NCBI RefSeq assembly: GCF_034190915.1
Contig: NW_026947486.1
Span: 24,049,001 to 24,113,000 of the forward strand
Length of the DNA: 64,000 nucleotides
Source of the DNA: Cavia porcellus
Lineage: Eukaryota; Chordata; Mammalia; Rodentia; Caviidae
Reading direction: 5' to 3'
Shown here: piece after piece, positions 47,883 through 60,600 of the stretch
Numbering within the stretch: the stretch's first letter is position 1
Layout: each line of letters begins with the position of its first letter
Position numbers and translations under genes: made by a program
Notes under the pieces: model-generated
Told to the model about the DNA's origin: nothing
The model's database searches: none
Seen by the model: the letters and a program-made list of their open reading frames with translations, nothing else

Positions 47883-50800
47883 TCACTTGAAATCGAGGAA
47901 TGGTGCCGGGCAGGAATTCCTACGCAAGGTGGGATATTCCTTGCTGACCCAGGAATGAACTAAATTAAGAGAAATCAACTGGAAACGCAATCCCGATGAT
48001 ACAGCAGGAACAGATAAGGTCTCAGCATGGAAGCCGGACCTGCGCCATTGGAAACTGCGATTTGAATTTCCTGCAGCCACTGCTGCTTCCCAGTCAGCAC
48101 GGTGGGGAGAGAGGAGCAAAGGCTCTGAGAGTGGGAAGCATTGAATGGAGTCGGGAGCAGGACTGGCTGGGTGCCCTGCATCGACCTTCGGTGAGTGAGT
48201 GGAAGAAGGAGGCTTCAGCAGAGGACATACTCAGACTGGGCAGACTTCCCGGAATGAGATGCTGCAGTGACTTCAGTTACATATCCCCCTCTCAAGGGGA
48301 ATTGGTGGGGAGTGCCTGGCCTGAGAGACACCGCTGGCTGAGACCCAGTAGGCTAGCCCAACCCAGGTCCCAGGCGCCTGGAGGTGCACCCTAGCAGTGA
48401 AGCCTTTGGTAGGTTGACCTGGAGGGGCGGGCCCAACATAGACTGTCCAGGTCTGTGTCTCCCTGATGTGCTGCAGTGGGCGGGAACAGCTAGCCAGCAC
48501 AATTCAAACAGACTGTGGTTGACAGGGAAGAAAGCTGGGCCTCCTATATACGCTTACATATAAGGAACAAAGAATATGGGAAGAGGGAGCAACAAGAAAG
48601 GGTCCTCGGCCCCCAATCCTGAGAAACATGCAATAGCAGACACGGCAACAATAGACATAAAGCGCTATCTCCAGAGCCTCATAGACGAGTTCAGACATGA
48701 AGTTATTAATGACCTGAAGCAAGACATAAGCAGAATAGTTAGAGAAACACTAAGCACCACCCAAGAAAAAACAGATGGTAGAATGGAAGAACAGAAAAAA
48801 AGGGGAGAATTGTTTGATGGAGAAAATAGAGAAAACATAGAATACATGAAGCAGGTTCAAAGAGATTACCAGGAAACTAAAAACTATCGAAAACTGGCAT
48901 AACAGCTTGAAAGAAACTAAGGATAGATTATCTGAACTGGAGGGCAGATTTGTAATATGGGAGCATCAAATGAAAAACGTCTTAAAAATAACAAAAAAAA
49001 ACAGAAACAATACAAAACGTAGAAGATGATAAGAGGATCTATAACTTAAGAATTACGAACATAAGAGAAGAAGTAGAGAGACAAAAAAATGGACTACAAA
49101 AGCCATTCACAGAAATAATCCAAGAGAATTTCCCTAATTTAGCAAATGATAAAGATACTCAGATATATGAGGCATACAGGACTCCAGCCATCTACAACAC
49201 AAACAGAGCTACACCGAGACATATAATAATCAAAATTCCAGAAATCCAATATAAGAACAGAATATTAAAAGCCGTCAGAGACAAGAAACAGATCACTTAC
49301 AAGGGAACACACATCATAATTACAGCAGACTTCTCGGCACAAACCATCAAATCACGAAGAGCATGGGGGGGGGAATAATTCAAGCTTTAAAAGATAATAA
49401 CCTCCAGCCAAGATTGATATATCCCATACAACTGTCCCTAGAAATTGATGGAAAAACAAGGTGCTTCCAGGATAAAGAGGAACTAGGGGAATTTGCAACC
49501 ACCAATTCAACTCTACAGAGAATACTGCAGGGTAGTCTAAAAAAGGGAAATACCAACATTCCAGAAATAGTGGCAGAGAGGCCACAATGAAGGAGTAGAA
49601 AACGAAATGAAGAAGACAAACTGACAACAAACAACAGAAAAAGAGCTCAACAGAAATGAGGCAGAGAAGATCAGAAGGTAGGAACAGCTATTTTGGAGAA
49701 AACAAGACATCATAACAGCTAGTGCTGATTTAGTATCATCTTGTTTTGAAGTCCCATCAAACTTCTATTCTTCTGTCTCCATCGGTCTTAAAAGGTTGTA
49801 TATTATTGGATTTTATTATATATGATAATATAAGCAAAAACTTTTATAGACAAGGAGTTTATATAGAAACCATTGTTCATTTTCTGTTAATTGGTTCTAA
49901 ATACCCTGTAATAATGTAATTTCTCTTGAATGGTTCTATAGTGTCTTGATATGTTTGGTGCTACAGTATATGAAGTTATACTCAAAGATTTCAAGGAAAG
50001 AGACACTATGGTAACTATTTTTATGTCAGGATATCTTGTGGTGAAACACTATTTGCTTAAATGGTTATGTTTTGACCTGCGCTGTTCTGTTGTTATGCCC
50101 TCTTTTATCTCAACCCCCCTTTTTTTAATTATTTACTTTTTTTTTATTTTTTTAATTAAGGGAAAAATAAATTTTAAAAAAGGAGGATACATTATAGTAA
50201 CCTACTTTGATTTCCTATTAACTTGATTTGAAATCCTATATTGCCCTTACCATCTTGTTTTGACTGATTTTCCTCTATTCTGCTTTGCTTGATAGTACCA
50301 AGTTCGAAAAGTATAGGCATAACTGTGAAGACAATAAGAATCATTATGACACCCATTCCAGTTGACTATTATTTTCTTTTAAAATCCTGTAATGTCTCCA
50401 ATGCTTTGGTTTTATTCTTTACTGTTTAGTTCAATTTTATTATAACTGCCAATTCTTCTTAAAATAGCAAGAGGCAGTATGGTAACCATTGTTGATCACC
50501 TTATATTTTGTTTTTACATTATCTATTATGTCCATCCTTTTGATTTGACTGACTCTGTTCTGATATGTCGCATTTGGTTTTACTCTCTTCAAAAAAAGTA
50601 ATAAGAACTGTGGGAATAACAAAACCCAAAATGTGTAATTGTCATTGTACAAAAGAAAAGAAAGTGCTCTAAAGGTTATAACTGCACATATGTTTAAGTG
50701 TATAAGATAGATAACCATATCATTGAACAAAACTGTTTGCACTCTCACTGTTTGAAAGTCCACTTTATATGCTTCAATTTTGTAACTTGAACAACTATTT

Positions 50801-50916
50801 CTAAGATAAGAATATGTAATCTATTAACTAGTGATTTCTTACTGTTTATTTTTTAAATTTTGTATTACTTGTACCCTTTTTCTGTTTTTTTCTTTTTCTC
50901 CTTAAATAAAAAAAAT
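47883..50916 (+). mobile_element. Complete ORF2-less LINE (HAL1-like), 3.03 kb, with target-site duplication
   Basis: Order: 5'UTR (47883-48575), ORF1 (48576-49590), about 90 bp, L1-type modular 3'UTR (from about 49682), A-rich end (50905-50916). It is bracketed by atatgatatgcc (47871-47882) and atatcatatgcc (50917-50928). On both sides the host is the same L1 ORF2, whose text joins cleanly when the element is removed. The duplication and poly(A) show it was inserted by target-primed reverse transcription as a unit without ORF2. Confidence 0.75.
48576..49590 (+). pseudogene. HAL1-type ORF1 (L1 ORF1p-like)
   Basis: Start MGRGSNKKGSSAPNPEK matches the minus-strand copy at 18673. A 108-residue N-terminal piece with coiled-coil character ends near 48902 by frameshift. 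RRM/CTD text follows out of frame: NLRITNIREEVE-like near 49040, HIIIIKIPEIQYKNRI-like near 49215, then an open piece 49363-49590 with FQDKEELGEFATTNSTLQRI. A G-run (49366-49372) marks another frameshift. It is related to the L1 ORF1 at 56592 but clearly different at the N-terminus. The expected role is RNA binding; it is inactive here. Confidence 0.75.
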
Positions 50917-51945
50917 ATATCATATGCCACATAAAAAGAAAGACAAAAATCACGTGATCATCTCAATAGATGCAGTAAAGGCATTTGAAAAAAATCTAAT
51001 ATGTATTTATGATAAAAAATAAGTATGAAGAAAATAGGTATTTAAGGCCTTTATTTCAATCCAGTAAAAGATATCTATGATAAACCAATAACTAAACACT
51101 AAACAGAGAGAAGCTGAAAGTTTTCACTCTAAAATCAGGAAAAAGACTATGTTGTCCACTATCTACACTCCAATTCAACATAGTTCTTGAAATATTACCA
51201 GAAAAATAACATAAAAAAGAGGATAAGGATAGGAAAAGAAGTTGAATTATCATTACATGCAGATAACATGTAATACCCCAAAACTCCACCAAAAGGCTAT
51301 TAGAATTAATAACCATATCCAGTAGCATGAAAGGATATACAGTCAACACTCAACGATCAATCATTCCTATACACCAATAATAAACTTGCTGAGGAGAAAT
51401 TAGGAAATAAAATCTTTCACAATAGCCTCAAAGCAAATAAAATACTTAGGATTAAACTTAACCAAGGAAGTGAAAAACTTCTATAATGCAAAGTACAGTA
51501 CTCTGAAAAATGAGATCAAAGAGAACATCAGAAAATGGAAATATAGCTCCTGTGTCTGGATAGGCAAAGCCAATGCATGTAGTCAAAATGGCCATACTTC
51601 TAAAACTGTTAGATTTAATGCAATCTCATTCAAAACAGCATACCTAATAGAACTAGAGAAGCAATCTTGAAATTCATATGGAACCAGAAGAGATCTAGAA
51701 TAGCAAAAGCAATCTGGAAAACAAAGGCACATCAGGGGACATCACAATCCCAGACATCAAGAAATATTACCAAACTACAACAATAAAAACTGCATAGTAT
51801 TGGTAAAAAACAGATTCGTGACTGAATAGAATAGAACAGAAGATGTAGAAACAATTGCAAAAACATTCAACTACCTTACCTTTGACAAAGGTGTCAAATA
51901 TTTTCACTGAAGAAAAAATAGCTTCTTTTTAAAAACAGTACTGAA

Positions 51946-52042
51946 GGGCTGGAGATATAGCTCAATGGCAAAGGGCTTGCCTGGCAAGCACAAGATCCTG
52001 AGTTCAATTCCTGGTACCAAAAAAGAGAAAAGAAAAAAAAAA
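51946..52042 (+). mobile_element. ID-type SINE
   Basis: gggctggagatatagctcaa head, degenerate A box (tagctcaatgg), B box gagttcaattcc, ctggtacc end and A-rich tail. More diverged than the copies at 16053 and 37361. Confidence 0.82.
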
Positions 52043-52895
52043 TGATGCTATGAAAACCTGGCTATACAAGTGCAAAAGATTAAAATTAGCTCTATTATTT
52101 TCAAGTTACACTAAACTAAAATAAAAATGGATCAAGTATCTAAACTGTAAAACAGACACAGTTAATCTGCTAGAAGACAAAATACATAAAACACTTAAAG
52201 ACATAGACAAAGACTTTCTGAAAAGAATCATGGTTATAAATGATATAATACTGAGATTCAACAAATAGAGTCACTTCAAGTGAAAAAGCTTCTGCATAAC
52301 AAAGAAAACTATCAATAAAGTGAAGTGACAACCTACAAAATGAGAAATATCTTCACCAGATACTCCACAGACAAAACACTAATATTAACAATACACAAAA
52401 AAACAAAAAATTAGATTGCCCAAATTTAAAGACTAAGTGAAAAAATGAGCATTTGTAATGAATAGACACTTCGCAGATGAAAAAGTACAAATGGCCAATT
52501 AATTCAGGAAAAAATGTTCAACATCACCCTTCAGTTTATAATGCAACTTAAAGCACTGAGATTTCATCTTGCTCCAGGAAGAATGTCTATAATTAAGAAA
52601 TCAATGAATAACAAATCTGGAATGGTAGCGAGGAAAAGGGAACACTTATTGTTGGTAGGAGTGTAAACTGGTACATCCACTATGGAAATCAGTATGGAGA
52701 TTCCCCAAAAAGTAAAAATAGAAATTCCATTTGATCCATCTATCCAACTTTGAGATATCTTCTTTTAAATGTTAAGAACTATGTATCAAAGGATTCATGG
52801 ATATCCATATTTATAGCAGCATAATTCATAATAACTAAATCTTGGCAGTGCTCTATATGTACATCAACAGATAAATGGATGAAAAATGTGGTGCA

Positions 52896-53688
52896 GGGAC
52901 TGTGGGGAGAAAGGAAACCATGTCCATGCTGATGAGAGTGAAGACTGGTAGAGTCACTGTAAAATGAGTGTGGAGATTCCTCAAAAAACTAGGATTAGAA
53001 GTCCCATTCCACCCAGCTATTTCCCTTCTGGGTATTTTCCCAGAAGAATTGTAAATATCATTCTGCAGTGATATATGTGCAGCAGCATTTATAGCAGCAC
53101 ACTTTGTAATAGCCAAATCCTGGAACAGCCCAAATGCCCATCACCTGAAGAATGGATAAAAAAAGATGTGATATTTTTATACAATGGAGTACTATTCAGA
53201 TATAAAGAAAGATAAACTCCAGGCTTTTATAGGTAAATGGATCCAACTGGAGACCATACTCATACGCAAAATAAAACAGAATCACATGTGTAAACATGTA
53301 CAGTTTCCCTACTGTAATAAACTGAAAAAGCAAATAAGATTCAAAATGTACAATAGATACTGGGAAAGGGAAAAAAGCTGCTCAAAAGGAAAAAATGGGA
53401 TGAGGAAAGAAGAAAAGAAGGAAGGGAATATATATATATTGAGCTACAATATATGTATATGAGCTAAAATAATTGTATTACTAATTTTAATAGTTCATGA
53501 AAAGGAACAGTTAGTGCTTATATTGTTTGATCAATTTTGCTTGTCTATATCTAGTAAACTGAGAAATTATTTTCAAAATAACAATGAAGTATATAACCGT
53601 TGTTAATTTCCTACCATATTGTTTTGAAATACTATATAATTTTTATTGCTGTTGTTCTTGTTGTTTTACTATCCTTAAAATAAAAAAA
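52896..53688 (+). mobile_element. 5'-truncated L1 with 15-bp target-site duplication
   Basis: ORF2 C-terminal region (from ggactgtggggagaaagg), ORF2 end, a short 3'UTR and A-rich tail. Flanks are gaaaaatgtggtgca (52881-52895) and gaaaactgtggtgca (53689-53703), one mismatch. The host L1 continues directly after it. Confidence 0.8.
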
Positions 53689-54050
53689 GAAAACTGTGGT
53701 GCATATATATGCAATGGAGTACTATTCTGTCATAAAGAAGGATAAAATTGAGTCATATGTGGAAAATGGATTCGTATGAGAACATAAAACTAAGAGAAGT
53801 AAATCAGACACATAAATTTAAATATTGTACAAAAGTTTGTACAATGGGTTTGTCATATAAGACAAATTCAATATTTAAATAAAATGCAAAGTATCAGAAA
53901 ACAGTAAGAAAGACTGAGAAAAAGTTATTTTAATCCAGCATAAACAATGCATCTAAAAGTGTACCTTGAGGTAAAATAATTGTATTATGTGTTTTATATA
54001 ATGAATTTGATAATGACTTATTAATTAAATTAACTTGATGCTGGAAAAAA

Positions 54051-54418
54051 TAATATTCGTATTTGGGGAAAAACTTGCATGATAGAAATCTCCGCATCTC
54101 TGCCAATTAATACTGTCAACCTGACAGGATTAAGAGAATCTTGAGGAACTGATGGATCATAGAGGTGCTATAACGTGCAGTATTAATCTTCTAATATTCA
54201 TACTTGAAAGTGCTGTTAGGAAATGGGGCCCAAATAGAGGCAAATCACTGGGGACATAGCTTTGGGGTTATATTTCTTACTGCAACTCTTCCCTGGTGCT
54301 CCGCTTCTTATCCACAATAAAGTGACAAGTTCTGCTTCATCAGGTCTTCTGCCACAATGTTAGTGCCTGGAAGTTAGGTGAACATAGACTAAATTCTTTG
54401 AAACTGCAAAAAAAGTAA
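54051..54418. other. Unclassified segment, possibly an old interspersed repeat
   Basis: Contains taatactgtcaacctgacag and a cactggggacatagctttgg block, which have the feel of an old mammalian interspersed repeat. I cannot name the family. Confidence 0.3.
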
Positions 54419-55676
54419 ACTTCTTAGCCAATTAAAGAAAACTACAGGCCAATTTCCCTAATGAACATAGATGCTAAAATTCTCAATAAAATATTGGCAA
54501 ACAGGATTCAGCAAATCATCAAGAAGATTATATGTGACAACCAAGTTGGATTCATCCCAGGCATTCAGAGATAGTTCAACATATGTAAATCAATAGATAT
54601 AATCCACCATATCAATAGAGCCAGAAGAAAGAATCACATGATCATTTCTATAGATGAAGAAAACTCCCTTCATAAAGTCCAACACTCATTCATGATAAGA
54701 AACTTACAGAAAATTGGAATAGATGGTCTTTAGCTCAATATGATAAAAGGCATCTACGACAAACCAACAGCCAGCATCCTTTTGAATGGCCAAACACTGA
54801 AGGCCTTTACCTTAAACTCAGGCATAGGCCATAGATGTCCTTTATCACTGCTCTTACGCAACATAGTGCTGGAAACACTAGCCAAAGCAATTAGACAACA
54901 AAGAGGGGAAAAAAGCATAAAGACAGAAAAAGAGAAAGTTAAATAATCATTATTTTAAGATGACATGATACTCTAAACAGCAGACACCAAAGCTCCATTG
55001 AAAGACTCTTAGATATAATAAAAAAATTCAGCAATGTAGCTGGATACAAAATCAATACTCAAAAATCAACAGCATTCGTATACACTGACAACAAAATCAC
55101 TGAGAGAGAAATAACAGAAGCCACACCATTCACACTAACATCAAAAAATGAAATACTTAGAAATTAATCTCATGAAAGAAGTAAAAGAACTATAAAGGGA
55201 AAATTATAATACCCTGAAAAAAGAAACTGAAGAGGATCTCAGAAAATGGAAAAGACATCCCTTGCTCATGGACAGGAAGAATAAATATTGTGAAAATGGC
55301 CATTCTCCCAAAACTTTTATACAGATTAAATGCAATCCTGATAAAAATGCCATCAACATACCTCATAGATCTAGAGAAATCACTTCTAAAATTCATCTGA
55401 TCCATTGCTCATGGACAGGAAGAATAAATATTGTGAAAATGGCCATTCTCCCAAAACTTTTATACAGATTAAATGCAATCCTGATAAAAATGCCATCAAC
55501 ATACCTCATAGATCTAGAGAAATCACTTCTAAAATTCATCTGATCCATTGCTCATGGACAGGAAGAATAAATATTGTGAAAATGGCCATTCTCCCAAAAC
55601 TTTTATACAGATTAAATGCAATCCTGATAAAAATGCCATCAACATCTAGAGAAATCACTTCTAAAATTCATCTGGA
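54419..55676 (+). mobile_element. L1 ORF2 segment, left part of a split L1
   Basis: 5'-truncated L1 starting in the RT region ([23 protein letters not shown]). The RT motif near 54955-54975 is frameshifted (FKMT in place of FADDMI). It continues at 62685, the split being made by the L1 at 55677-62670. It includes the 143-bp triplication. Confidence 0.8.
55258..55676 (+). repeat. 143-bp tandem triplication inside L1 ORF2
   Basis: The word ctcatggacaggaagaataa occurs at 55265, 55408 and 55551, exactly 143 bp apart. Copies one and two look identical over the whole unit; the third lacks about 10 bp near 55645. The unit is single-copy in the paralogues at 60090 and 25480. Confidence 0.92.
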
Positions 55677-56591
55677 GAGGACTGTGGATAATATCTCAGC
55701 CCAGACTGTTTGGGTTCCTCCAGGCTTCCAGGTGCAATGAAGGGGAGAGGTGGGTTTGAGGCCTCTACACCCGCCTCCCCATCCCGGCTGCACTTGGAGA
55801 ACTGCTGAGCTTCCAACGGGTGGGCAGGCCCACACTATTGCCGGAGCCCAGCCTGTTTCACTGCCGTGCCTAGCCATCGGTGTGCAGAGGAGGAGCTGGG
55901 CAGATCTGGGGTGCCTGCATCGGCCCCTCCATGTGTCTGGAGGACTGTGGATATCTCTGCAAACAGGGAGGGATCGCAGGTTCCTGAGGCACCGCGGCCT
56001 GTGGTGAGTGCTCAGCACACTCTGTCCAAATCTCACACTGTTCCAGACCCTGCAGGCTTCCAGGTGCAGTGAAGTGGAGCAGTGGGTTTGAGGCCTCTAC
56101 TTCCGCCTCCCCATCGCGGCTGCACTTGGATAACTGCTGAGCTTCCGACGGGTGGGTGGGCCCACACTATCCCCAGAGCCCAGCCTGTTTCGCTACCGCG
56201 CCTAGCCATCGGTGTGCAGAGGAGGAGCTGGGTGGATCTGGGGTGCCTGCATCAGCCTCTCCGTGTGTCTGGAGGACTGTGGATATCTCTGCAAGCACGG
56301 AGGGATCACAGGTTCCTGAGGCACCACGGCCTGTGGTGAGTACCCTAACCCGGCTGCGATTGAAGAGCTGTGGAACTTCCAAGGGGCAGGTGGGCGCACA
56401 GTGTCCCTGAGGCCCAGCTTGTCTGGAACTGCAGAGTTCTGAGCAGGCAGAGGAGGGTCATTGGTTCTGCAGACCCAATGGCTTGGGGTAGCATGGTGCC
56501 TGAGTATCAGTAGCTGCAAACATAGAAGGGGATTTTCAACAGATCTTGAGGAAGCTTTCAAATAACACTTCAAACACATAAATATAGGAAA
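55677..56591 (+). promoter_or_regulatory. L1 5'UTR with 332-bp tandem monomers
   Basis: GC-rich. The block gggtttgaggcctctac occurs at 55752 and 56084, 332 bp apart. ggaggactgtggatatctct occurs near 55938 and 56270 at the same step, with a related ggactgtggata at the very start. About two and a half monomers are present. Tandem monomers drive rodent L1 transcription (known for the mouse); here this is inferred. Confidence 0.75.
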
Positions 56592-57583
56592 ATGACAAAA
56601 AGAAAGACCAAATTACAACCTCAAACCTCCAGCCCATCTCAATAAACCCTAGGAGCAATGTATATAGAAGAAAATATATGCCATCCACTTCAAATATTGG
56701 ACACTATAGCTACTGAAATTGACAAGCAACTCCAGGAAGCTTTAAAGAAATTCAAACTCGAAATAATCTCCCAGATAAAAGAAGAAATGATAAAAGAAAT
56801 GAAAGAGATTCTGAATATATCTAAAGAAAACACAGATAAAAAATTGGAGGAACTAAACAAAAAGATAGACTCCCTAGACGAGCAATATAAGAAACAAACA
56901 GAATACATAATGCAGATGCACAGAGATATACAGGAAATAAAAAACTCCACTGAAAGTTGTAAAAACCACTTTAATGAAAATGAAGATAGAATTTCAGACC
57001 TTGAAGACAGGATTGCAGATAGTGAACAGGAAAGGAAAGATCTTTCAAAAATAACAAGAAATCAGGAAACAACAATTCAACAACTGCAAGATGATGCAAA
57101 GAAGAATAACATAAGAATGATAGGGATTAATGAAAAAGAGGAGACAACATGTCAAGAGGATATTTAGAGAAGTAATAGCTGAAAATTTCCCAAGCATGAG
57201 ATCAGAAACTGACATCAGGATCAGTGAAGCATATAGAATTCCAAATAGTCATAACCAAAATAAAACTACATATAATAATCACCAGACATATAATAATCAC
57301 CATCCCAGAAATCCAACACAAGAATAGATTATTAAAAGCTGTCAGAGAGAAAAGACAAATCACTTATAAAGGAAAACCTATCAGAATCACAGCAGACTTC
57401 TCATCACAAACAATAAAGTCAAGAAGAGCATGGAGTGAAGTATTCCAGATCCTAAAGCAAAATGATTTCCAACCTAGACTGATATATCCTGCAAAACTAT
57501 CATTCAAAATAGATGGTGAAATACCATACTTCCATGACAAAGAACAGCTGAAGAACTTCATGAACACCAAACCAACCCTGTAA
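56592..57583 (+). pseudogene. L1 ORF1, nearly complete
   Basis: ATG at 56592 (MTKRKTKLQPQTSSPSQ), but codon 18 is TAA (56643-56645) where the minus-strand copy has GAA. A 169-residue stretch (56658-57167) gives a long coiled coil (EELNKKIDSLDEQYKKQ). A frameshift near 57140 and a small duplication near 57275-57300 follow. The RRM/CTD is open at 57224-57583, ending KNFMNTKPTL. The terminal TAA replaces a CAA that other copies read through, so the last ~22 residues are lost. Confidence 0.85.
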
Positions 57584-57665
57584 AAAATATTGAAAGACAG
57601 TTTAGATACACAAAGGAAAAAACCACTAAGAAAACCAAATAATTAAACAGAACAGAAAGATAAAG

Positions 57666-60600
57666 ATGCAACAGCACAGAGATAACATTCCTACAATTAA
57701 CCAGCATTTAACAGTAATAACCATTAATGTAAATGGTCTCAATGCACAAATCAAAAGAAACGGACTAGCAAAATGGATCAAGAAACAAAATCCAACCATA
57801 TGCTGTTTACAGGAAACCCATCTAACCCAGAAGGATACTCACAGACTGAAAGTCAAAGGATGGAAAACAATTCTTCATGCAGCAGGAATCAAAAAAAAGG
57901 CAGGAGTAGCCATTCTGTTTGCAGACGTGAACTTTAAACGAACAATCACCATAAAGGACAAAGAAGGTCACTACATACTCATAAGGGGAAAACTCCAAGA
58001 GGAAGAGATCACTATCTTAAATATATACGCACCAAACTCCAGAGCACCCAGTTATATAAAACAATTATTAACAAAAATAAAAACTCAAATTATCAGTAAC
58101 AAAATTGTAACAGGAGACCTTAATACGCCATTGACACCAAGGGACAGATCAACCAGACAGAAAATGAGCAAAGAAATAACAGAACTGAATCACACCTGTG
58201 AACAAATGGGTTTGATAGACATATACAGAATGTTCCACCCAACAACATCAGAATACACATTCTTCTCAGCAGTACATGGATCATTCTCTAAAATAGACCA
58301 TATATTAGCTCACAGAAAATTTTTAAACAAATCCAAAACAGTGGAATTCATCCCTTGCATGTTATCGGATCATAGCGCTCTGAAATTAGAAATTAATGAT
58401 AAAAGATACTGCAAAAATCCGCAAACACATGGAAACTGAATAACACACTCTTGAGTAATCAGTGGGTCACAGAAGAAATTAAAGAAGAAATTAAACAATA
58501 CCTGAAAAAAATGAAAATGCAGATACAAATTACTGGAATCTGTGGGATGCAATGAAAGCCGTCCTCAGAGGAAAATTTATTGCACTGAGTTCCCACATCA
58601 GGAAAACAGAAAGAATAAAAATAAATAACTTGATGCTACACCTCAAACAGTGAGAAAAAGAAGAGCAAGTCAAGCCCAAAGCCAAAAGAAGAGAGGAAAT
58701 TATAAAAATCAGAGCAGAAATCAATGCAATAGAGACTAAGAAAACAATCCAAAGAATCAATGAATCAAAGAGTTGGTTCTTTGAAAGAATAAATAAAATC
58801 GATAAGCCCCTAGCCAACCTTATTTTAAAAAGGGAAGAAAAAGCTCAAATTCATGCAATAAGAAATGAAAAAGGTGAAATCACTACAGACCCAATAGAAA
58901 TACAGAAGATCATCAACACCTATTTCGAAAACCTCTACTCTCAAAAGTTTGATAACACAGAAGAAAGAGACAGATTCTTAGAAGCATATGAAGTACCAAA
59001 GCTAGATCACGAGGATGTAAAACTGTTCAATAACCCAATCTCTGTTAATGAAATTGAAAATGTAATAAAGTTCTTACCCACCAAGAAGAGCCCAGGCCCA
59101 GATGGATTCACTGCAGAATTCTACAAGAAATACAAAGAAGACCTAATGCCAACATTCCTCAAACTATTCAATGAAATTGAAGGGGAAGCAATCCTTCCTA
59201 AGTCATTCCTGGAAGAAAATATTACTCTAGTACCAAAACCTGAGAAAGACCCAACTAAAAAAGAGAACTATAGACCGATCTCCCTAATGAACACAGATGC
59301 AAAAGTCCTCAATAAAATATTGGCAAATAGGATCCAGCAAATCATCAAAAATATTATACACCATGACCAAGTGGGATTCATCCCAGGAATGCAAGGATGG
59401 TTCAACATACGCAAAACAATACATGTAATCCACCATATCAATAAAGCCAAAAATAAGAATCACATGATCATTTCTATAGATGCAGAAAAAGCCTTCCATA
59501 AGGTCCAACATTTATTCATGATAAGAACTGTACAGAAAATTGGAATAGATGTTCTTTACCTCAATATAATAAAGGCCATTTATGACAAACCAACAGCCAG
59601 CACCATACTAAATGGCCAAAAATTGAAAGCCTTTACTTTAAAATCAGGCACAAGACAAGGATGTCCTTTATCACCACTCCTATTTAATGTAGTTCTGGAA
59701 GTACTAGCCAGAGCAATTAGGCAAGAAAGAGAAATAAAAGGGGTAAAGATAGCAAAAGAAGAAGTTAAATTATCATTGTTTGCAGATGACATGATACTCT
59801 ACATAGAAGACCCCCTAAACTCCATTGAAAGACTCTTAGATACAATAAATAAATTCAGTAATGTGGCTGGATACAAAATCAATACTCAGAAATCAATAGC
59901 ATTCCTATACACGAACAACAAAATCACAGAGAGGGAAATAAGAGAAACTGAACTATTCACATTAGCAAGCAAAAAAAATGAAATATTTAGGAATTACTCT
60001 TATAAAAGAAGTGAAAGACTTATACAGTGAAAATTATAACACACTGAAAAAGGAAATTGAGGATGATCTCAGAAAATGGAAAGACATCCCTTGCTCATGG
60101 ATAGGAAGAACAAACATTGTGAAGATGGCCATTCTCCCAAAACTCTTATACAGATTCAATGCAATCCCAATAGAAATACCATCAACATACCTTACAGATC
60201 TAGAGAAATCACTGCTAAATTTCACCTGGAAAGAGAAGAGACCTAGAATCGCAAAGGCAATTCTAAGCAGCAAAGACAAAGCAGGAGGCATCACAATCCC
60301 TGACTTGAAGTTATACTACAAAGCAACAGTAGTAAAATCAACATGGTATTGGACTCAAAACAGAGCCGAAGATCAATGGAATAGATTAGAAGATACAACC
60401 ACAACTACAAAGACACTCAACCACCTTAAAAGGAGCCAAGCAGGTTCACTGGAAGAACGACAGTCTCTTTAATAAATGGTACTCGAAAAACTGGCTCTCC
60501 ATTTGCCGAAAACTAAAGCTAGACCCATGTCTATCACCATGTACTAAATTAAAATCTAAATGGGTCAAAGATCTGAATATTAAAACAGAAACACTAAATC

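Larger units (their letters stand above)
41481..54050 (+). mobile_element. Old L1 hosting four later insertions
   Basis: The native pieces are 41481-41898 (leader start, ctcccaggaagatgg), 45128-46520 (leader), 46700-47220 (ORF1 N-terminal half), 47221-47882 (ORF2, joined to ORF1 by an internal deletion of the ORF1 end and endonuclease), 50929-51945, 52043-52895 and 53704 to about 54050 (ORF2 end and 3' region). RT text is seen at 47520-47768 (NKSPNPKGFTAKFYKN) and 50940-51480. Insertions are, in order, the provirus, the HAL1-like element, a SINE and a truncated L1. The 3' limit is uncertain. Confidence 0.7.

Noticed and set aside
55668..56579. Several Pro/Cys/Arg-rich frames on both strands
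   Set aside because: They lie in the L1 5'UTR monomers and repeat with the 332-bp period, so they are not genes.
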